DNA of 64,000 nucleotides from Sitta carolinensis (Eukaryota > Chordata > Aves > Passeriformes > Sittidae). Positions 45,950 to 57,618 of this stretch are shown here, piece after piece (positions within the stretch are counted from its first letter, which is position 1; every line of letters begins with the position of its first letter). The stretch spans positions 115,247,187 through 115,311,186 of the forward strand of contig CM063283.1 in NCBI GenBank assembly GCA_032173965.1, written 5' to 3'. A program made the position numbers and the translations under genes. Under the pieces are notes generated by a model. It saw only the letters and a list, made by a program, of their open reading frames with translations, was not told the origin of the DNA and ran no database searches.

Positions 45950-47201
45950 TGTTACTGTGACGCAGATAGAAACACACAGCAACACACACAACAGGTGTTC
46001 AGGCAGAGAAGTAGAAAGGAAGTAGATTTAGTTTATTGTTGACCTCGTATCTATCAGTTTCTGGTCAGTGATCAGAGATTGGACAGAGAGGTTACCACCT
46101 CTCCATCTTCACTGGTCACTTGAGAAGTCCATCAGGTGATATCTTTTACAAAGGAATGCAAACATGATTCTTGTTTATCTCACAATTCATGAGAACTGAC
46201 TCCACTATAGTAAAACAAATTAGAAGGTTATTTTCAGGGACAACATCTCACCCTTTTACCATTACAAAAAGAAAAAGAAAAAAGAAAAATGAACAATGCT
46301 CTATTACAAAAGAAAAGGAAAAACTGAACAATGTTTCATCATCAAAAGAAAGAAAATGAACAATGATTCATGTCTGCTTGATGAAGAAAAATTTTTGAAG
46401 TGATCACTCATGTTTCTGTACCAAAACCATCATCCAATGGTTCATTCACCTGATGATTTTCAGTTTGGTCATGGTTTCCAACCTGCCCATCATCTGGGTG
46501 TTGCCTTTGCAACCAGGTTATTGAAAATATGCAACACTTCCAGGTGAGCGATGGTATACAAAGCTCTTGCCAAACAACTGTGCGGGGTTCCACCCTGCAT
46601 TCCCCGTTTTTGGTTTTGTAGAACACGCTTTTGTATACATGAGCACATTGTACAACAGGTTGACCAGTCAGGGAATGAGACTTGCGTGACACACCCTACA
46701 TCTGCAGGAACTGCTGCACCTTCAGAGAGGTGTAAGCAGAACCTTCGTTGGTCTTCACAGCAGAAGGCATGCCTAGAATGGCAAAGGCCTGCCTCCAGTG
46801 GGCAATGACATCATGGGTCTTCCCTCCAGTGTGAGCTGAAGCTCACATCACAAAGAAGAAGGTGTCAACAGCGACATGCACATACCTGAGCTGGCCAAAC
46901 TCTGCAACTTGGGTGACATCACTCTGTCAAAGCTCCAAGGCCTCTGGGCGTCACCACTGCCAGAAAAGGCACAGCAAACTCATGACAGTCCCCACAAGGC
47001 TTGACAATGTCACGCCCTCAGTTGCTGTCAATTGAAAACTCCTGCAAGGTACGTGCTGTCTGACGGAGAAACCCAAGCAATGCCTTGGCCTGCGCGAGTG
47101 TCAGGCTGAGGTGCTACCCAGGCTGGGTTAGCCAACTTGTCAGCCCTCACGTGACCTTCAGACATGAACCCTGGCGAATTCACATGACTCTTCACAGGCA
47201 G
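45950..47201 (-). mobile_element. Short provirus, middle copy, 3' end only
   Basis: An LTR (45950-46245) plus about 955 bp of internal sequence, nearly identical to 29999-31255. The sequence breaks off at about 47201, exactly where orientation of the surrounding unit sequence flips. The same GTGCAA flank as at 29998 and 52142 shows it is a duplicate of one integration. Confidence 0.88.
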
Positions 47202-47662
47202 CACAGGAGCTCAGGACCTCCTCTGCTTTGCTGCCCCTTCTCCCAAAGGCCTCCCTCTCTTTTCTGCTGACTCCCTCCTTGCTCCCCTGGGAATCCACAA
47301 CTCCTCCTTTGGTGGTCGCTGTGCCCAGGACAGCCTCTCCCCATCACATCACTTCTTTTCTCTTTTCTTGTTTTTATTTTGCCTTCTGATTTTTTGTTGA
47401 TTTGTTTCTATTACCTCACGAGTTTACTTTCTCACAGTCCCATGCACAAGGCAGCGAGGGCTCCCCATTTCACAAAGGGATTTCTGCCTGCCCCACACTG
47501 TGACAAAGGGATTTCTGCCTGCCCTACACTGTGACAAAGCGATTTCTGAGTGCCCCAACTGTCACAAAGAGGGCTCTGGCTGCCCCTTGATGTCACAGAG
47601 GGGATTCTACCAGACTGCCAGGCTATAAATGGAGCCCCACAGGAGCAGACAGTGTTGTGCAC
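47202..47662 (+). promoter_or_regulatory. Array-unit intergenic region and promoter in plus orientation
   Basis: From 47204 the sequence matches the reverse complement of the array's intergenic stretch, ending in a TATA box (TATAAAT, 47624-47630). Upstream are four spaced 'gtgacaaag/gtcacaaag'-type repeats (47485-47600) and a TGATGTCA element, more copies than array units have. The provirus LTR begins at 47663, so this promoter has lost its gene. Confidence 0.8.
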
Positions 47663-48116
47663 TGTTGTCCCTGAAAATAAGCCTTCTGATTTGTTTTACT
47701 ATAGTGGAGTCAGTTCTCATGAATTGTGAGATAAACAAGAATCATGTTTGCATTCCTTTGTAAAAGTATCACCTGATGGACTTCTCAAGTGACCAGTGAA
47801 AATGGAGAGGTGGTAACCTCTCTGTCCAATCTCTGATCACTGTCCAGAAACTGATAGATACGAGGTCAAGAATAAACTAGAATCTTCTTCCTTTCTTTTT
47901 CTCTGCCTGAACACCTGTTGTGTGTGTTGCTGCGTGTTTCTATCTGCGTCACATTAATATCTGGTGACCCCGACCAAAAAGGACAGCTTGGTAGGTCACG
48001 GAGGTAAGCTCTGCTGACCCCTGACTGTGGGACTGTTGTGGTGGGATCTGAAAGGAGATCCCCTGACCCCCTGTCTCTCGTGCGACTGTACACTTTTTAT
48101 CTCTCAGTTGGGTAGG

Positions 48117-48228
48117 ATGGCAACTCCTCTGCTTTCTGAGGAATGCCTAATGGTTATGGAGATCTGGGAGTTTTTCCTTCAGAAGTATCCTGCTCCTATT
48201 AGCCCAAAGGAACTTGAAGCTCTCTAAG
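48117..48228 (+). pseudogene. Gag N-terminal remnant
   Basis: An ATG 143 bp after the primer-binding site opens 36 codons (MATPLLSEECLMVMEIW start) before TAA. Sequence in another frame afterwards (RWAEVKAASLNLEMHSFW) suggests a frameshift at the stop. The position and matrix-like look fit a retroviral gag start; I cannot place the genus by motif. Confidence 0.5.
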
Positions 48229-48835
48229 CGTTGGGCAGAGGTCAAGGCTGCTTCCCTGAACCTGGAGATGCATTCTTTTTGGAGGCATGGTCGCTTTTGG
48301 GGGAGGTTCTCCGAAAATCCCTTCGTGTCAGCTGGAATGCTGGTACAGCGAGGCTGTTGTTGAACTGTGAACGTTTTATTAACTTTTTGCGAGGCTGGAG
48401 ACGGCGTCTAATTCTGGCGTCTCCGCAGACGCGCAGGGTGTTCGGAGCGTCTCTCCCGCCCCGGGGGCAGGTGACGGTGCAGAGCGGGACGCTGGCAGCG
48501 CGGAGGCTGCAGCTGATTCCAGCGAGGCCGCGCGTCCCGGCTCCCCCGCGGGTTCCTCCCCGCCTGCACCGGCATCGCCGCTGGGAGCGTTCCCCGCGCT
48601 GCGGGCAGAGCCCGGGCCGGCGGGGGTTTCTGTCCCCGCTGCTGCGGCCCCGCCGGACATGGCGGGGGGCCCGTATATCGTGACCGGGGCAACGGGACAG
48701 GCTCGCTGACTCCACGCGGGCCCGAGGCCCCCGCGGGCCCCTCCCCGCCTGCTCCGGCCCCTCAGCGGGGGCCGAGCCCTCGGGAGCGGTGCGGGACAGT
48801 GCTGCCATGGCTCTGCAGGCCCCGCCCGTCACTGC

Positions 48836-49549
48836 TTGGCCCGTGAGGGGCGGCGGGAGCTGCCGCTTGCAGTGAGGGGTCTGGGCCGGGGCTCAGCGCC
48901 CCCGTCCCTCCCCGAGCGGATTTCCCCTGCCGCGCTGCCCTTGTTGGCTCCCGGGCCGCCCGCCGGCCCCGTGAAGGCGGCGGGGGGCGATGCGGTGGCA
49001 TCGCAAACAGCACGCCTCGCAGCGGCGGCCCCGCCGAGCGGGGTTGTGGCCGCCGTGCCCGCTGCGGCGGCTGGGCCGGTTGTCACCGGGCCCGCGGGGC
49101 CCCCCGAGCGGTTTTCCCCTCCCTTGCCGCCCGTGCTGGGTGCCCTGCCGCCGGTCGGCCCCGGGGCGGCGGGCGGTGCTCCCGCGGCTGCGCCCGCCGC
49201 GCCCCTCGCTGCGTCCCGTTCTCCCCCCGCGCTGGGGGAGTGGCGAGCAGAGTTGGCGCCGCTCCGTCCCGCCTTGGGTTCGTGTGCCCCGCCGGGACCT
49301 GTGGCTGCTTCGGTTTCACTGCTGACGCCTCCCACAAAAGCCAAGGCTGCGGCAGCTGCCGGCTCTGCGTTGGTTCCTTCTGGAGCAGGCAGAGACGTGG
49401 CTGTTGGAGGGACAGTGATTTCCCTGGACGAAGGATCCCAGGTGAATGGGTCCTCTTCCATTGGGTCTGGCAGCCTTGCTGCTGTTGTGAAGAGCAAGTT
49501 TGCTCAATGTGTGTTTTTTGAGTTTTGTGTTCACAGGATTGACGTCTAA
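48836..49549 (+). pseudogene. Gag-like Pro/Ala-rich open frame, right copy
   Basis: About 237 open codons with no in-frame ATG at the head (it starts at TTG). It is rich in Ala, Pro and Gly and turns hydrophilic after about codon 160. The left-arm copy (32594-33211) differs by about one residue in the overlapping part seen. The bases are very GC-rich, unlike the internal region that follows. It is a gag remnant by position only. Confidence 0.45.
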
Positions 49550-51831
49550 GTGCAGGGAGAAGGTGGCTTCGACTCCTGGGCCACCTCGAATCCACTGGGC
49601 AGGTGTCCTGAAGATCACAGCACATCCTGAGACACTGTGTGTCATGTCCATTTCTGCTGCACCTTCAGAGATTCATCTTCCTGAGTTCCTTGGTGCCAGA
49701 GCAGACAGTTGTGGCCGTGACAAGGATGGTGCAGTGCTGCGTGAGCCAGAGACCGGTGATGAACATAGACCCAGAGGGACTGGTGGCCAGGATTTGGCCT
49801 CATTTTTCCACTGATGCTGATGGGACTCTCTGGGGGTGGGGGTTCTGGCTTGTGTGGTTGTTTTTCAGGATGGACTTCAATTGGACCAGGGTCATCTGGT
49901 GTCTTCTGCCAGGCCCTGATTGCTCTTGTTTTCTGCATCAAAGAAACTCTGGGAATTGCAGGTTGTTGAAAAATCCTCTGGCTGATCAAGGCCATGGTGA
50001 AAGCATGGGGATGTTGCAGGCTGATCTGATGTTGTCCATCATGCTCCTGGCCGATTGGCTGGGTCCTCCTCATGGATCTGAAGTGTTGTTTTGGGTTTTT
50101 CATTTCTGTTCCTTTGCATTCCAATGAAAGATGAAATGTGTCTTCTCAGTGCTAGCTATCAGCAGTGCTGGGTCCATACAGAGATATCAATGGCAGACAG
50201 CCATGAAGGCATGTGAAATTGGCCGGCCATTCATTCTTGATGGTGTTGGCATGAGCTTTGCTTGAAGCTCACAAACAGTGGGTCCGAAAAGGAGCTCACG
50301 AAAATCCTCCTTGGAAATATTAGGAGGTTCAAAATTAGGACCAGGAGTCCTAAGACCTCTGGATCAGGAATCCTAAGGTCACGAGGCGCAATTTGTGCAT
50401 TCAGTGAAGATTCTGAGTGCTTTGGGACTATCAGTCCTAAAATCAAGTGCAGCAGAGCCCAGAAATTAGTGGGACTCGTTGCTTGGTTGTGTCCATAATT
50501 TGGGCAACACAATTGTCTCCTTTGCTTGAATAGTTAGAGGGAGACTCTGAATCAAAGACGCCTCAAACACTGACCCCTGAGGCACGTCACATGCTGGTGG
50601 GGCTCTGTGAGCTTTTTCTGCTCTTCAAATTTATCGCAGTCTTCCTCCATTGATGTCCCTGTTTTCATAACTACTCTGGATTTGTCAGGTTTTGAAAAGT
50701 CATGAGGATCGTCAGCCCACTTTGTGGAATCATGGAAGCCTGTGTTGATGTCCTGACATTTTGAGAATTCCCAGGAATTTTCACTTTGGTCATGGGTTTC
50801 TGCCTGTGTGGCTGACATGGTTGCTTTGTTCCCTTTGCTGGGGACTCTGTGGTGTGCCATTCAGGCCCAGGTTCTTCATTTTCCATTCTGCCTGTGAAGA
50901 GTCATGTGAATTTGCCAGGGTTCATGGCTGAAGGTCACGTGAGGGCTTACAAGTTGGCTAACCCAGCCTGGGTAGCACCTCAGCCTGACACTCGCGCAGG
51001 CCAAGGCATCGCTTGGGTTTCTCCGTCAGACAGCACGTACCTTGCAGGAGTTTTCAATTGACAGCAACTGAGGGCGTGACATTGTCAAGCCTTGTGGGGA
51101 CTGTCATGAGTTTGCTGTGCCTTTTCTGGCAGTGGTGACGCCCAGAGGCCTTGGAGCTTTGACAGAGTGATGTCACCCAAGTTGCAGAGTTTGGCCAGCT
51201 CAGGTATGTGCATATCGCTGTTGACACCTTCTTCTTTGTGATGTGAGCTTCAGCTCACACTGGAGGGAAGACCCATGATGTCATTGCCCACTGGAGGCAG
51301 GCCTTTGCCATTCTAGGCATGCCTTCTGCTGTGAAGACCAACGAAGGTTCTGCTTACACCTCTCTGAAGGTGCAGCAGTTCCTGCAGATGTAGGGTGTGT
51401 CACGCAAGTCTCATTCCCTGACTGGTCAACCTGTTGTACAATGTGCTCATGTATACAAAAGCGTGTTCTACAAAACCAAAAACGGGGAATGCAGGGTGGA
51501 ACCCCGCACAGTTGTTTGGCAAGAGCTTTGTATACCATCGCTCACCTGGAAGTGTTGCATATTTTCATAACCTGGTTGCAAAGGCAACACCCAGATGATG
51601 GGCAGGTTGGAAACCATGACCAAACTGAAAATCATCAGGTGAATGAACCATTGGATGATGGTTTTGGTACAGACAACATGAGTGATCACTTCAAAAATTT
51701 TTCTTCATCAAGCAGACATGAATCATTGTTCATTTTCTTTCTTTTGATGATGAAACATTGTTCAGTTTTTCCTTTTCTTTTGTAATAGAGCATTGTTCAT
51801 TTTTCTTTTTTCTTTTTCTTTTTGTAATGGT
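49550..51831 (+). other. Internal region of the short provirus, origin unknown
   Basis: No retroviral motif is visible. An open frame of 162 codons (49639-50127) has a hydrophobic, Trp-rich composition and is identical in the left arm (32016-32504). A frame of 160 codons lies opposite it, so openness on one strand may be a by-product of composition. The region may be captured host sequence. A T-rich tract precedes the 3' LTR. Confidence 0.5.
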
Positions 51832-52292
51832 AAAAGGGTGAGATGTTGTCCCTGAAAATAAGCCTTCTAATTTGTTTTACTATAGTGGAGTCAGTTCTCA
51901 TGAATTGTGAGATAAACAAGAATCATGTTTGCATTCCTTTGTAAAAGATATCACCTGATGGACTTCTCAAGTGACCAGTGAAGATGGAGAGGTGGTAACC
52001 TCTCTGTCCAATCTCTGATCACTGTCCAGAAACTGATAGATACGAGGTCAACAATAAACTAGAATCTACTTCCTTTCTACTTCTCTGCCTGAACACCTGT
52101 TGTGTGTGTTGCTGTGTGTTTCTATCTGCGTCACAGTAACAGTGCAAAAAAATTGTCAGTGTGCTGGCAGACAACAGCCTCAGCCTCTGCCATCCCTCCA
52201 GGGTTGGATTCCCCTCACTGGGACCCTGCAGGTGTCTGGGGAGCCCCTTCACTGGCCTGTGCTGCTGACCTGGTGGTGCTACAGACAGTGCC

Positions 52293-52920
52293 ATGGGGTT
52301 CCTCGACATCTTCACCGATGGCGAGCTGGCGGCAATCACGATCTTGGTGCTGCAGCTCATCCTGGTCACTATCAAGCTACGGGACAAGAGTCTGTAGGTG
52401 GGTGGCTCTGCTCTGCTGGCTGGGCTGGGCTGGGCCGTGTGGTTTGGTGTGGCATGCGTGACAGGACAGTGTGGAGCGTTCTGGGGAGCTGCTCTTCCCT
52501 CACCCATCTGTGCTTCTTGCAGAGGATCCATCAGGACCCGGTGCATCGGGTGCAGCCAGAGGCCGGCTGAGAGGCAGAGCAACGTGAACAGGGCACAGAG
52601 ATCAGGAGACTGGAGCTGCCCCCCGGCAGCTCCCCAGCCAGATCCATGAGCTCCAGGAGGCGATTGCCAAGATTCATCCGGAGCTACCAGGACTCCCAGG
52701 CGCTCTTCGAGGAGCGCCTCAGGGAGCTGGAGGCTCAGCTAGACCAGAGGCCAAGGATGCAGAGGGGCAGCAGGGTGCAGCCGAGGCGCCCGTGGAGCCG
52801 GGGCTGCTGCAGGGCGAGGAGCTCCACAGAGCCCCGCGGACAGCGGCCGGCGGCAGGCACGGGCGGCGCGGCCATGGCCTGGTTCATCCCCAGGGACGTG
52901 GTGATCATCGAGGGCCCGAG

Positions 52921-52952
<32 letters not shown>

Positions 52953-53298
52953 CAGCAGCTTGGTGGATCAGGTGCTCCACATGCCGGGCACAGATCCTTG
53001 GTGGGGCCAGGAGCTGCCCCGCTCCCCACAGCCGCAGCCGCAGCCGGCGGGGCGGTCGCGGCGCCGGGGCCACGTTGGGCGCTGGGCGAGCTCCGTGCCC
53101 GGCTCTGGGGGCGCCTGGCAGCCTGGTGCAGCCGCCGATTCCACCGGCACCGCCGGAGCCCCCGGAACCAAACGGGTCTGTGCGGACGGCCGCGCCTGCC
53201 CCGGCCACGGCAGCGGCTCCGGCTGCTCCCGGCCTGCCGGGCAGCCGTGCTGGAGGTGTCAAAGGTTTGACGCTGGCACAAGGCCAGTGCCCCCATGA
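52293..53298 (+). pseudogene. Array-family gene, copy C, frameshifted
   Basis: Exon 1 (52293-52397) keeps its ATG in a good context and encodes FLDIFTDGELAAITILVLQLILVTIK, again ending CTGTAG before GTGGGT. Exon 2 starts at 52523 after TTGCAG. Single-base losses around 52550-52610 break the frame after 15 codons (TGA ending at 52570), and a second break near 52790 follows. It shares with copy A the long 3' part (MAWFIPRDVV, CAG repeat at about 52922-52955, extended basic tail) and the absence of the premature TAG. Its promoter was separated from it by the provirus; the TATA box is now at 47624. Confidence 0.6.
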
Positions 53299-53322
53299 AG
53301 ATATACTGTCCCTGGTATTTGC

Positions 53323-54590
53323 TGTGAGATGTGACCAAAAACAGAGCAAAACAGTTTCTAATTTAGAAAGCAAAAGAAAAGAACTTTATTACTTATAATA
53401 TGCAAAGAAGACACATACAGAAGAACATGAAAACTTTAAAAAACACTCTTTCTCCCCCCCACCAGTTCTCAACACAATAAAACAAACTAAAAATTCCCAA
53501 TCACTTACCACCTTTTAGATAATTAATCCTTAGTCTATTACCACCCTTTTGATAATCAGTACTCAGTCCATCAAGGAGTGATAGGAGTCTGTCTTGCACC
53601 ACATCTTGGCCCCTTCTTCCATGTCCAGTGCTCTCACCACTGTGCATGGACCAGAGCTGTTTCTAGGCTTCCTTTTTTTTAAAGATGCTTTGGTTCCAAG
53701 AAACGACAGCTTCTCAAATTTTGGGACACCAGTCCCCCCCAGTATTACCCCCTGGGGCCGAGGGGCCTTGAGAACAGAGCTCTTCCTCTCATCTCTGTTC
53801 ACACTACTGTCCACTCTTGGCTCCAAGCCAATGCCTCTCCCCAGATGCCGTTTCTGTGTTACAGAACAGAAATGAGTCCATCCATGGCTATACAAAAAAG
53901 TCCAGCCAAAGGCCACTCCATCATCTCCTCCCACCTAGGATTCTTTTCAGCATTCTCTGACAATCTTCCACTTGCACAAACTTTCATCATCTCTGCTTAG
54001 TTCTCTCTATTTTCTTCTTCAAATTCAGGAGGATTAGTATTTATAAAGTTTCCATCATCTACGAAAAGGGTTAAAATCTTGGGCTTTGTTTCCCTAGAAC
54101 TCTCACGGTATCTTTGCTGCTGGGCACTCTTCTTGCGCCACCCCCCCATACTCCTTCGGCCGCGCTGTCTAGGGTTGATATCAAATTTCAAGGTGACGGA
54201 GATCACAGACACGGTTCCTCAGTCTCTCTCTCTCTCTCTCCGGGGGGGGGGAAGAAGGCTGCTTGATGCCTCTCAAGGTTGTTGTACTCTCTCCACCCTT
54301 CCATCCTGCAGGTTTTTTCTCTCCCCCTCTGTGCCCAAGGCTCAGCCTACCTCGCCCAGGCCGCATGGCTTCCCCTTCCCCGCCCAGCCAGCCGCTGGCA
54401 GGGGAGATCCCTCCGTCCTCAGGGACCGAACCAAGAGAGAGCTTTCCAGGGAGCCTCTGCTTTGAACCCCTTGTGTTCTCAGAGGCGGATCCTTGTCCTT
54501 AGTGGCCACACCAGGTGCCAGTCTTTAAACCTGAGCACTCATTGGTTTGACCACTGAAGTTCAAAAAACTCATTTTTTTCAAACTAGACA
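53323..54590 (-). mobile_element. Solo-like LTR, right copy
   Basis: Mirror of 26143-27428, 1268 bp, with several small indels (the AG microsatellite and C run differ in length). As on the left, it lies between the array gene and the truncated pol with no visible target duplication. Confidence 0.75.
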
Positions 54591-57010
54591 ATTTAGGACA
54601 TATAATAGAACAAGGCTGTAAAAAATTAAGCCCAGAAAGAATATCAGGTATCCTAGCCATACAAGCACCAAAAACAAAGAGAGACATAAGAAAACTCTTA
54701 GGTCTCTTCGGATATTGCAAACTATGGATAGAACAATATACCCAGAGTGTTAAATTTCTTTATGAAAAATTAGTTAGTTTTGAACCCATAAGGTGGACAA
54801 TTGAAGACGAAGAGCGATTGAATCATCTAAAAGATAAGCTCGCTTCAGCACCAGTTTTAAGCCTGCCAGATTTAAAGAAAGAGTTTGACTTATTTGTCAA
54901 CTCTGAAGAGGGGACGGACATATGGGGTTTTAACTCAAGAGTGGGGGGGATATCAGCAAGCCCATAGCCTATTTATCAAAACTATTAGACCCAGTAGCTC
55001 GTGGATGGCCTACCTGCTTACAATCCATAGCTGCAGCTGCAATTTTAATTGAAGAAGCTCAAAAGCTAACCTTACAGGGTAGAATCAAGGTCCACACGAC
55101 TTAAAAACAGTCTTGAGTCAGAAGGCTCAACAATGGCTGACAGATGCTAGGATATTGAAATATGAAGTCATTCTAATGGATACCAGCAATTTAGAACTAA
55201 TGACCTCCAAGAGCTTGAACCCAGCGCAATTTTTATCAGGGGAGCCTCCATATGAGTTCGAACATAACTGCTTGGAATTAGTGAATTTCCAAACAAAAGT
55301 GAGGGAAGATTTGGAAGATATACCTCTACCCTATGGAAAAATATTATTTACTGATGGTTCCTCCAGAGTAGTGGAAGGAAAACAACATTCTGGGTATGCA
55401 GTAGTCATGAAAACAGAAAAAGGAGAATTAGATGTACTAGAAAAAGGGAAATTACCCCCAGCTGGTCAGCTCAACGTTGTGAAGTTCATGCTCTAAAGAG
55501 AGGTCTGGACTTGTTAGAAAAAGAAAAAGGAACAATTTACACAGATTCGAGGTATGCCTTTGGAATAGTTCATACCTTTGGTAAAATCTGGGAAGAGCGA
55601 GGCTACCTAAATTCAAAAGGAAAGAACCTAGCACATGAAGGACTAATAAAATCAGTGTTAGAATCCCTAACCAAACCCACAGAAATTGCAGTGGTCCACA
55701 TAAAAGGACATCAAAAAGGAGACACTTTAGAAAACAGAGGAAACCAATTAGCTGATCAGGTAGCAAAAGAAGTAGCTGTAAATCCAGAGGGACCAATAAA
55801 AATCCTGAAACTAGACAAGGCAATGACTGAAAAAGAAGAGAAAAGGGAACCAATATTTAGTAAGAAAGAATGGGAAGCAATAAAGAAACTGGAATTATCT
55901 CAAGGAGAACAAGGGGAATGGTTAACATCAGATGGGTGAAAATTTTTCAACAAAGCTTTAGCCCGGAAAAGGTTAAATGAGATACATGAACTAACTCATT
56001 GGGGAACCCAAGGGATGTGTGACCATTTCTTGAGGGAAAATTTTATTTATGATTTGGCAAGAACTATAACGAAGGGGTGTATAATATGCCAGAAAGTAAA
56101 CCAAAAAGTAATAGGAAAACTGAACCTGGGGGAAGAGAGTTGGCCTTAAGACCATTCCAGAGTGTGCAAATAGATTTCACAGAAATGCCCCCTATACAAG
56201 GATATAAACATTTATTAGTAATAGTTGACCACCTGACACATTGGGTAGAAGCATTTCCCACAAAGAGAGAAACAGCAGAGGAAGTTGCCGAGTAATACTG
56301 GAAAATATTATCCCCAGATATGGTTTAGTTAACACTATTGACTCAGATAGGGGATCCCATTTCACTTCCCAAGCCCTACAAGCTATTGTAAAAGCCCTAG
56401 GAATAAAATGGAGACTACACACCCCATGGCACCCCCAGAGTTCGGTCGAGTAGAATGTATGAATAAAACATTAAAAAATGTGTTAACAAAACTGAGGACT
56501 GAGACCCAAATGAATTGGTTAAAGTGTTTACCTCTCGCCCTCTTGAGAATCAGAACCAAGCCACAATCTGACCTTGGGGCATCCCCATACAAAATGATGT
56601 TTGGGCTTCCCTTCCTGATGACCCCTTATAGCACTGGAGACTATATAGAGGGAGAAGAAATGACTAGAAAATACTTAGAGACAATTGGAAAGATCCTAAG
56701 TAATTTAAGAAAAAGAGGGTATCTCCCTCAAACCTCCCCACTTGACACCAATACCCACCAAATCAGTCCTGGAGATTGGGTACTAATCAAATCCTGGAAA
56801 GACACTCCATTAACCCCAAAATTTGAAGGTCCCTTCCAGGTTCTGCTAGTGACCCATGCTGCTATCCTGACCCAAGAAAAAGGGTGGACTCACGTCTCCC
56901 GTGTGAAGGGACCAGTACTGCCTCCCCCTAACTGTGGACAAAACCCAGAAAGATCCCCCACAGTTTCTCCAAGTGGATTGCCATCCAAGATCCTGCCAGC
57001 CTTAAAGTAA
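54591..57010 (+). pseudogene. pol: Gamma-type retroviral pol 3' half, right copy
   Basis: Same content and 5' truncation as 23818-26142, with RNase H and the integrase D,D,E motifs visible. It shares the frame break near 55100. Copy-specific breaks include an inserted base near 54918, a base change giving TGA near 55936, a missing stretch near 56045 and single-base losses near 56290 and 56450. It therefore cannot encode an intact integrase. Confidence 0.9.
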
Positions 57011-57618
57011 CTCTTAAGAAACAACCAAAGAAGGACTGAAAAAAATAGAAAAAGGATGGACTCACATCTCCTGTGAGAAGGGACCAGTACCACCTCCCCC
57101 TAACTGTGGACAAAACCCAGAAAAGACCCCCCCGAGTCTCTGAAAGTGAATTGCCATCCAAGATCCTGCCAGCCTTAAAGTAATTCTTAAAACAGCCAAA
57201 GACAGACTGAAGAAGAAATAGACAAAAACTACAGAGTTCTGTTAAGCAAAATTGTTGTTAAAGTATATATATATTTGTTAAGATATTGTAATTGTTAATG
57301 TTTTAGTGTAAATTGATATTCTAATGTAGATTGTTAATATTTTGATATGTTCTAATGTAGATTGTTAATATTTTGATATAAATTGTTAAAATTTTCAATC
57401 CAAATAGAATAAGTTAAATAAAAAAATCCCCCATCGACTTCCCTCACAGAACATTTCCCAAAGGCAGTTAAATTAAAAGGTGGGAAAAAAGAAAAAAGAA
57501 AAAAAAAAGGACCTTATTAATGGAAAAAAGAGGAACTTCTTACCGGGAAAAAGAGGACGTTCTCACACCTCCAAATCTAAGAGGCAAGACCGGGTGAGGC
57601 TAAAGAGAAGGGTGAGCC

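Larger units (their letters stand above)
47663..52141 (+). mobile_element. Short provirus, complete LTR-to-LTR copy (4.48 kb)
   Basis: 5' LTR 47663-47959, two spacer bases, primer-binding site TGGTGACCCCGAC at 47962-47974 (resembling the tRNA-Trp site known from alpharetroviruses), gag-like region, internal region without recognisable pol or env, purine tract near 51832-51843, and 3' LTR 51844-52141. The flanking hexamers GTGCAC (47657-47662) and GTGCAA (52142-52147) form a near-perfect 6-bp target duplication. The 5' LTR ends TA instead of CA. It is a defective, pol-less element that would depend on another provirus to move. Confidence 0.92.
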
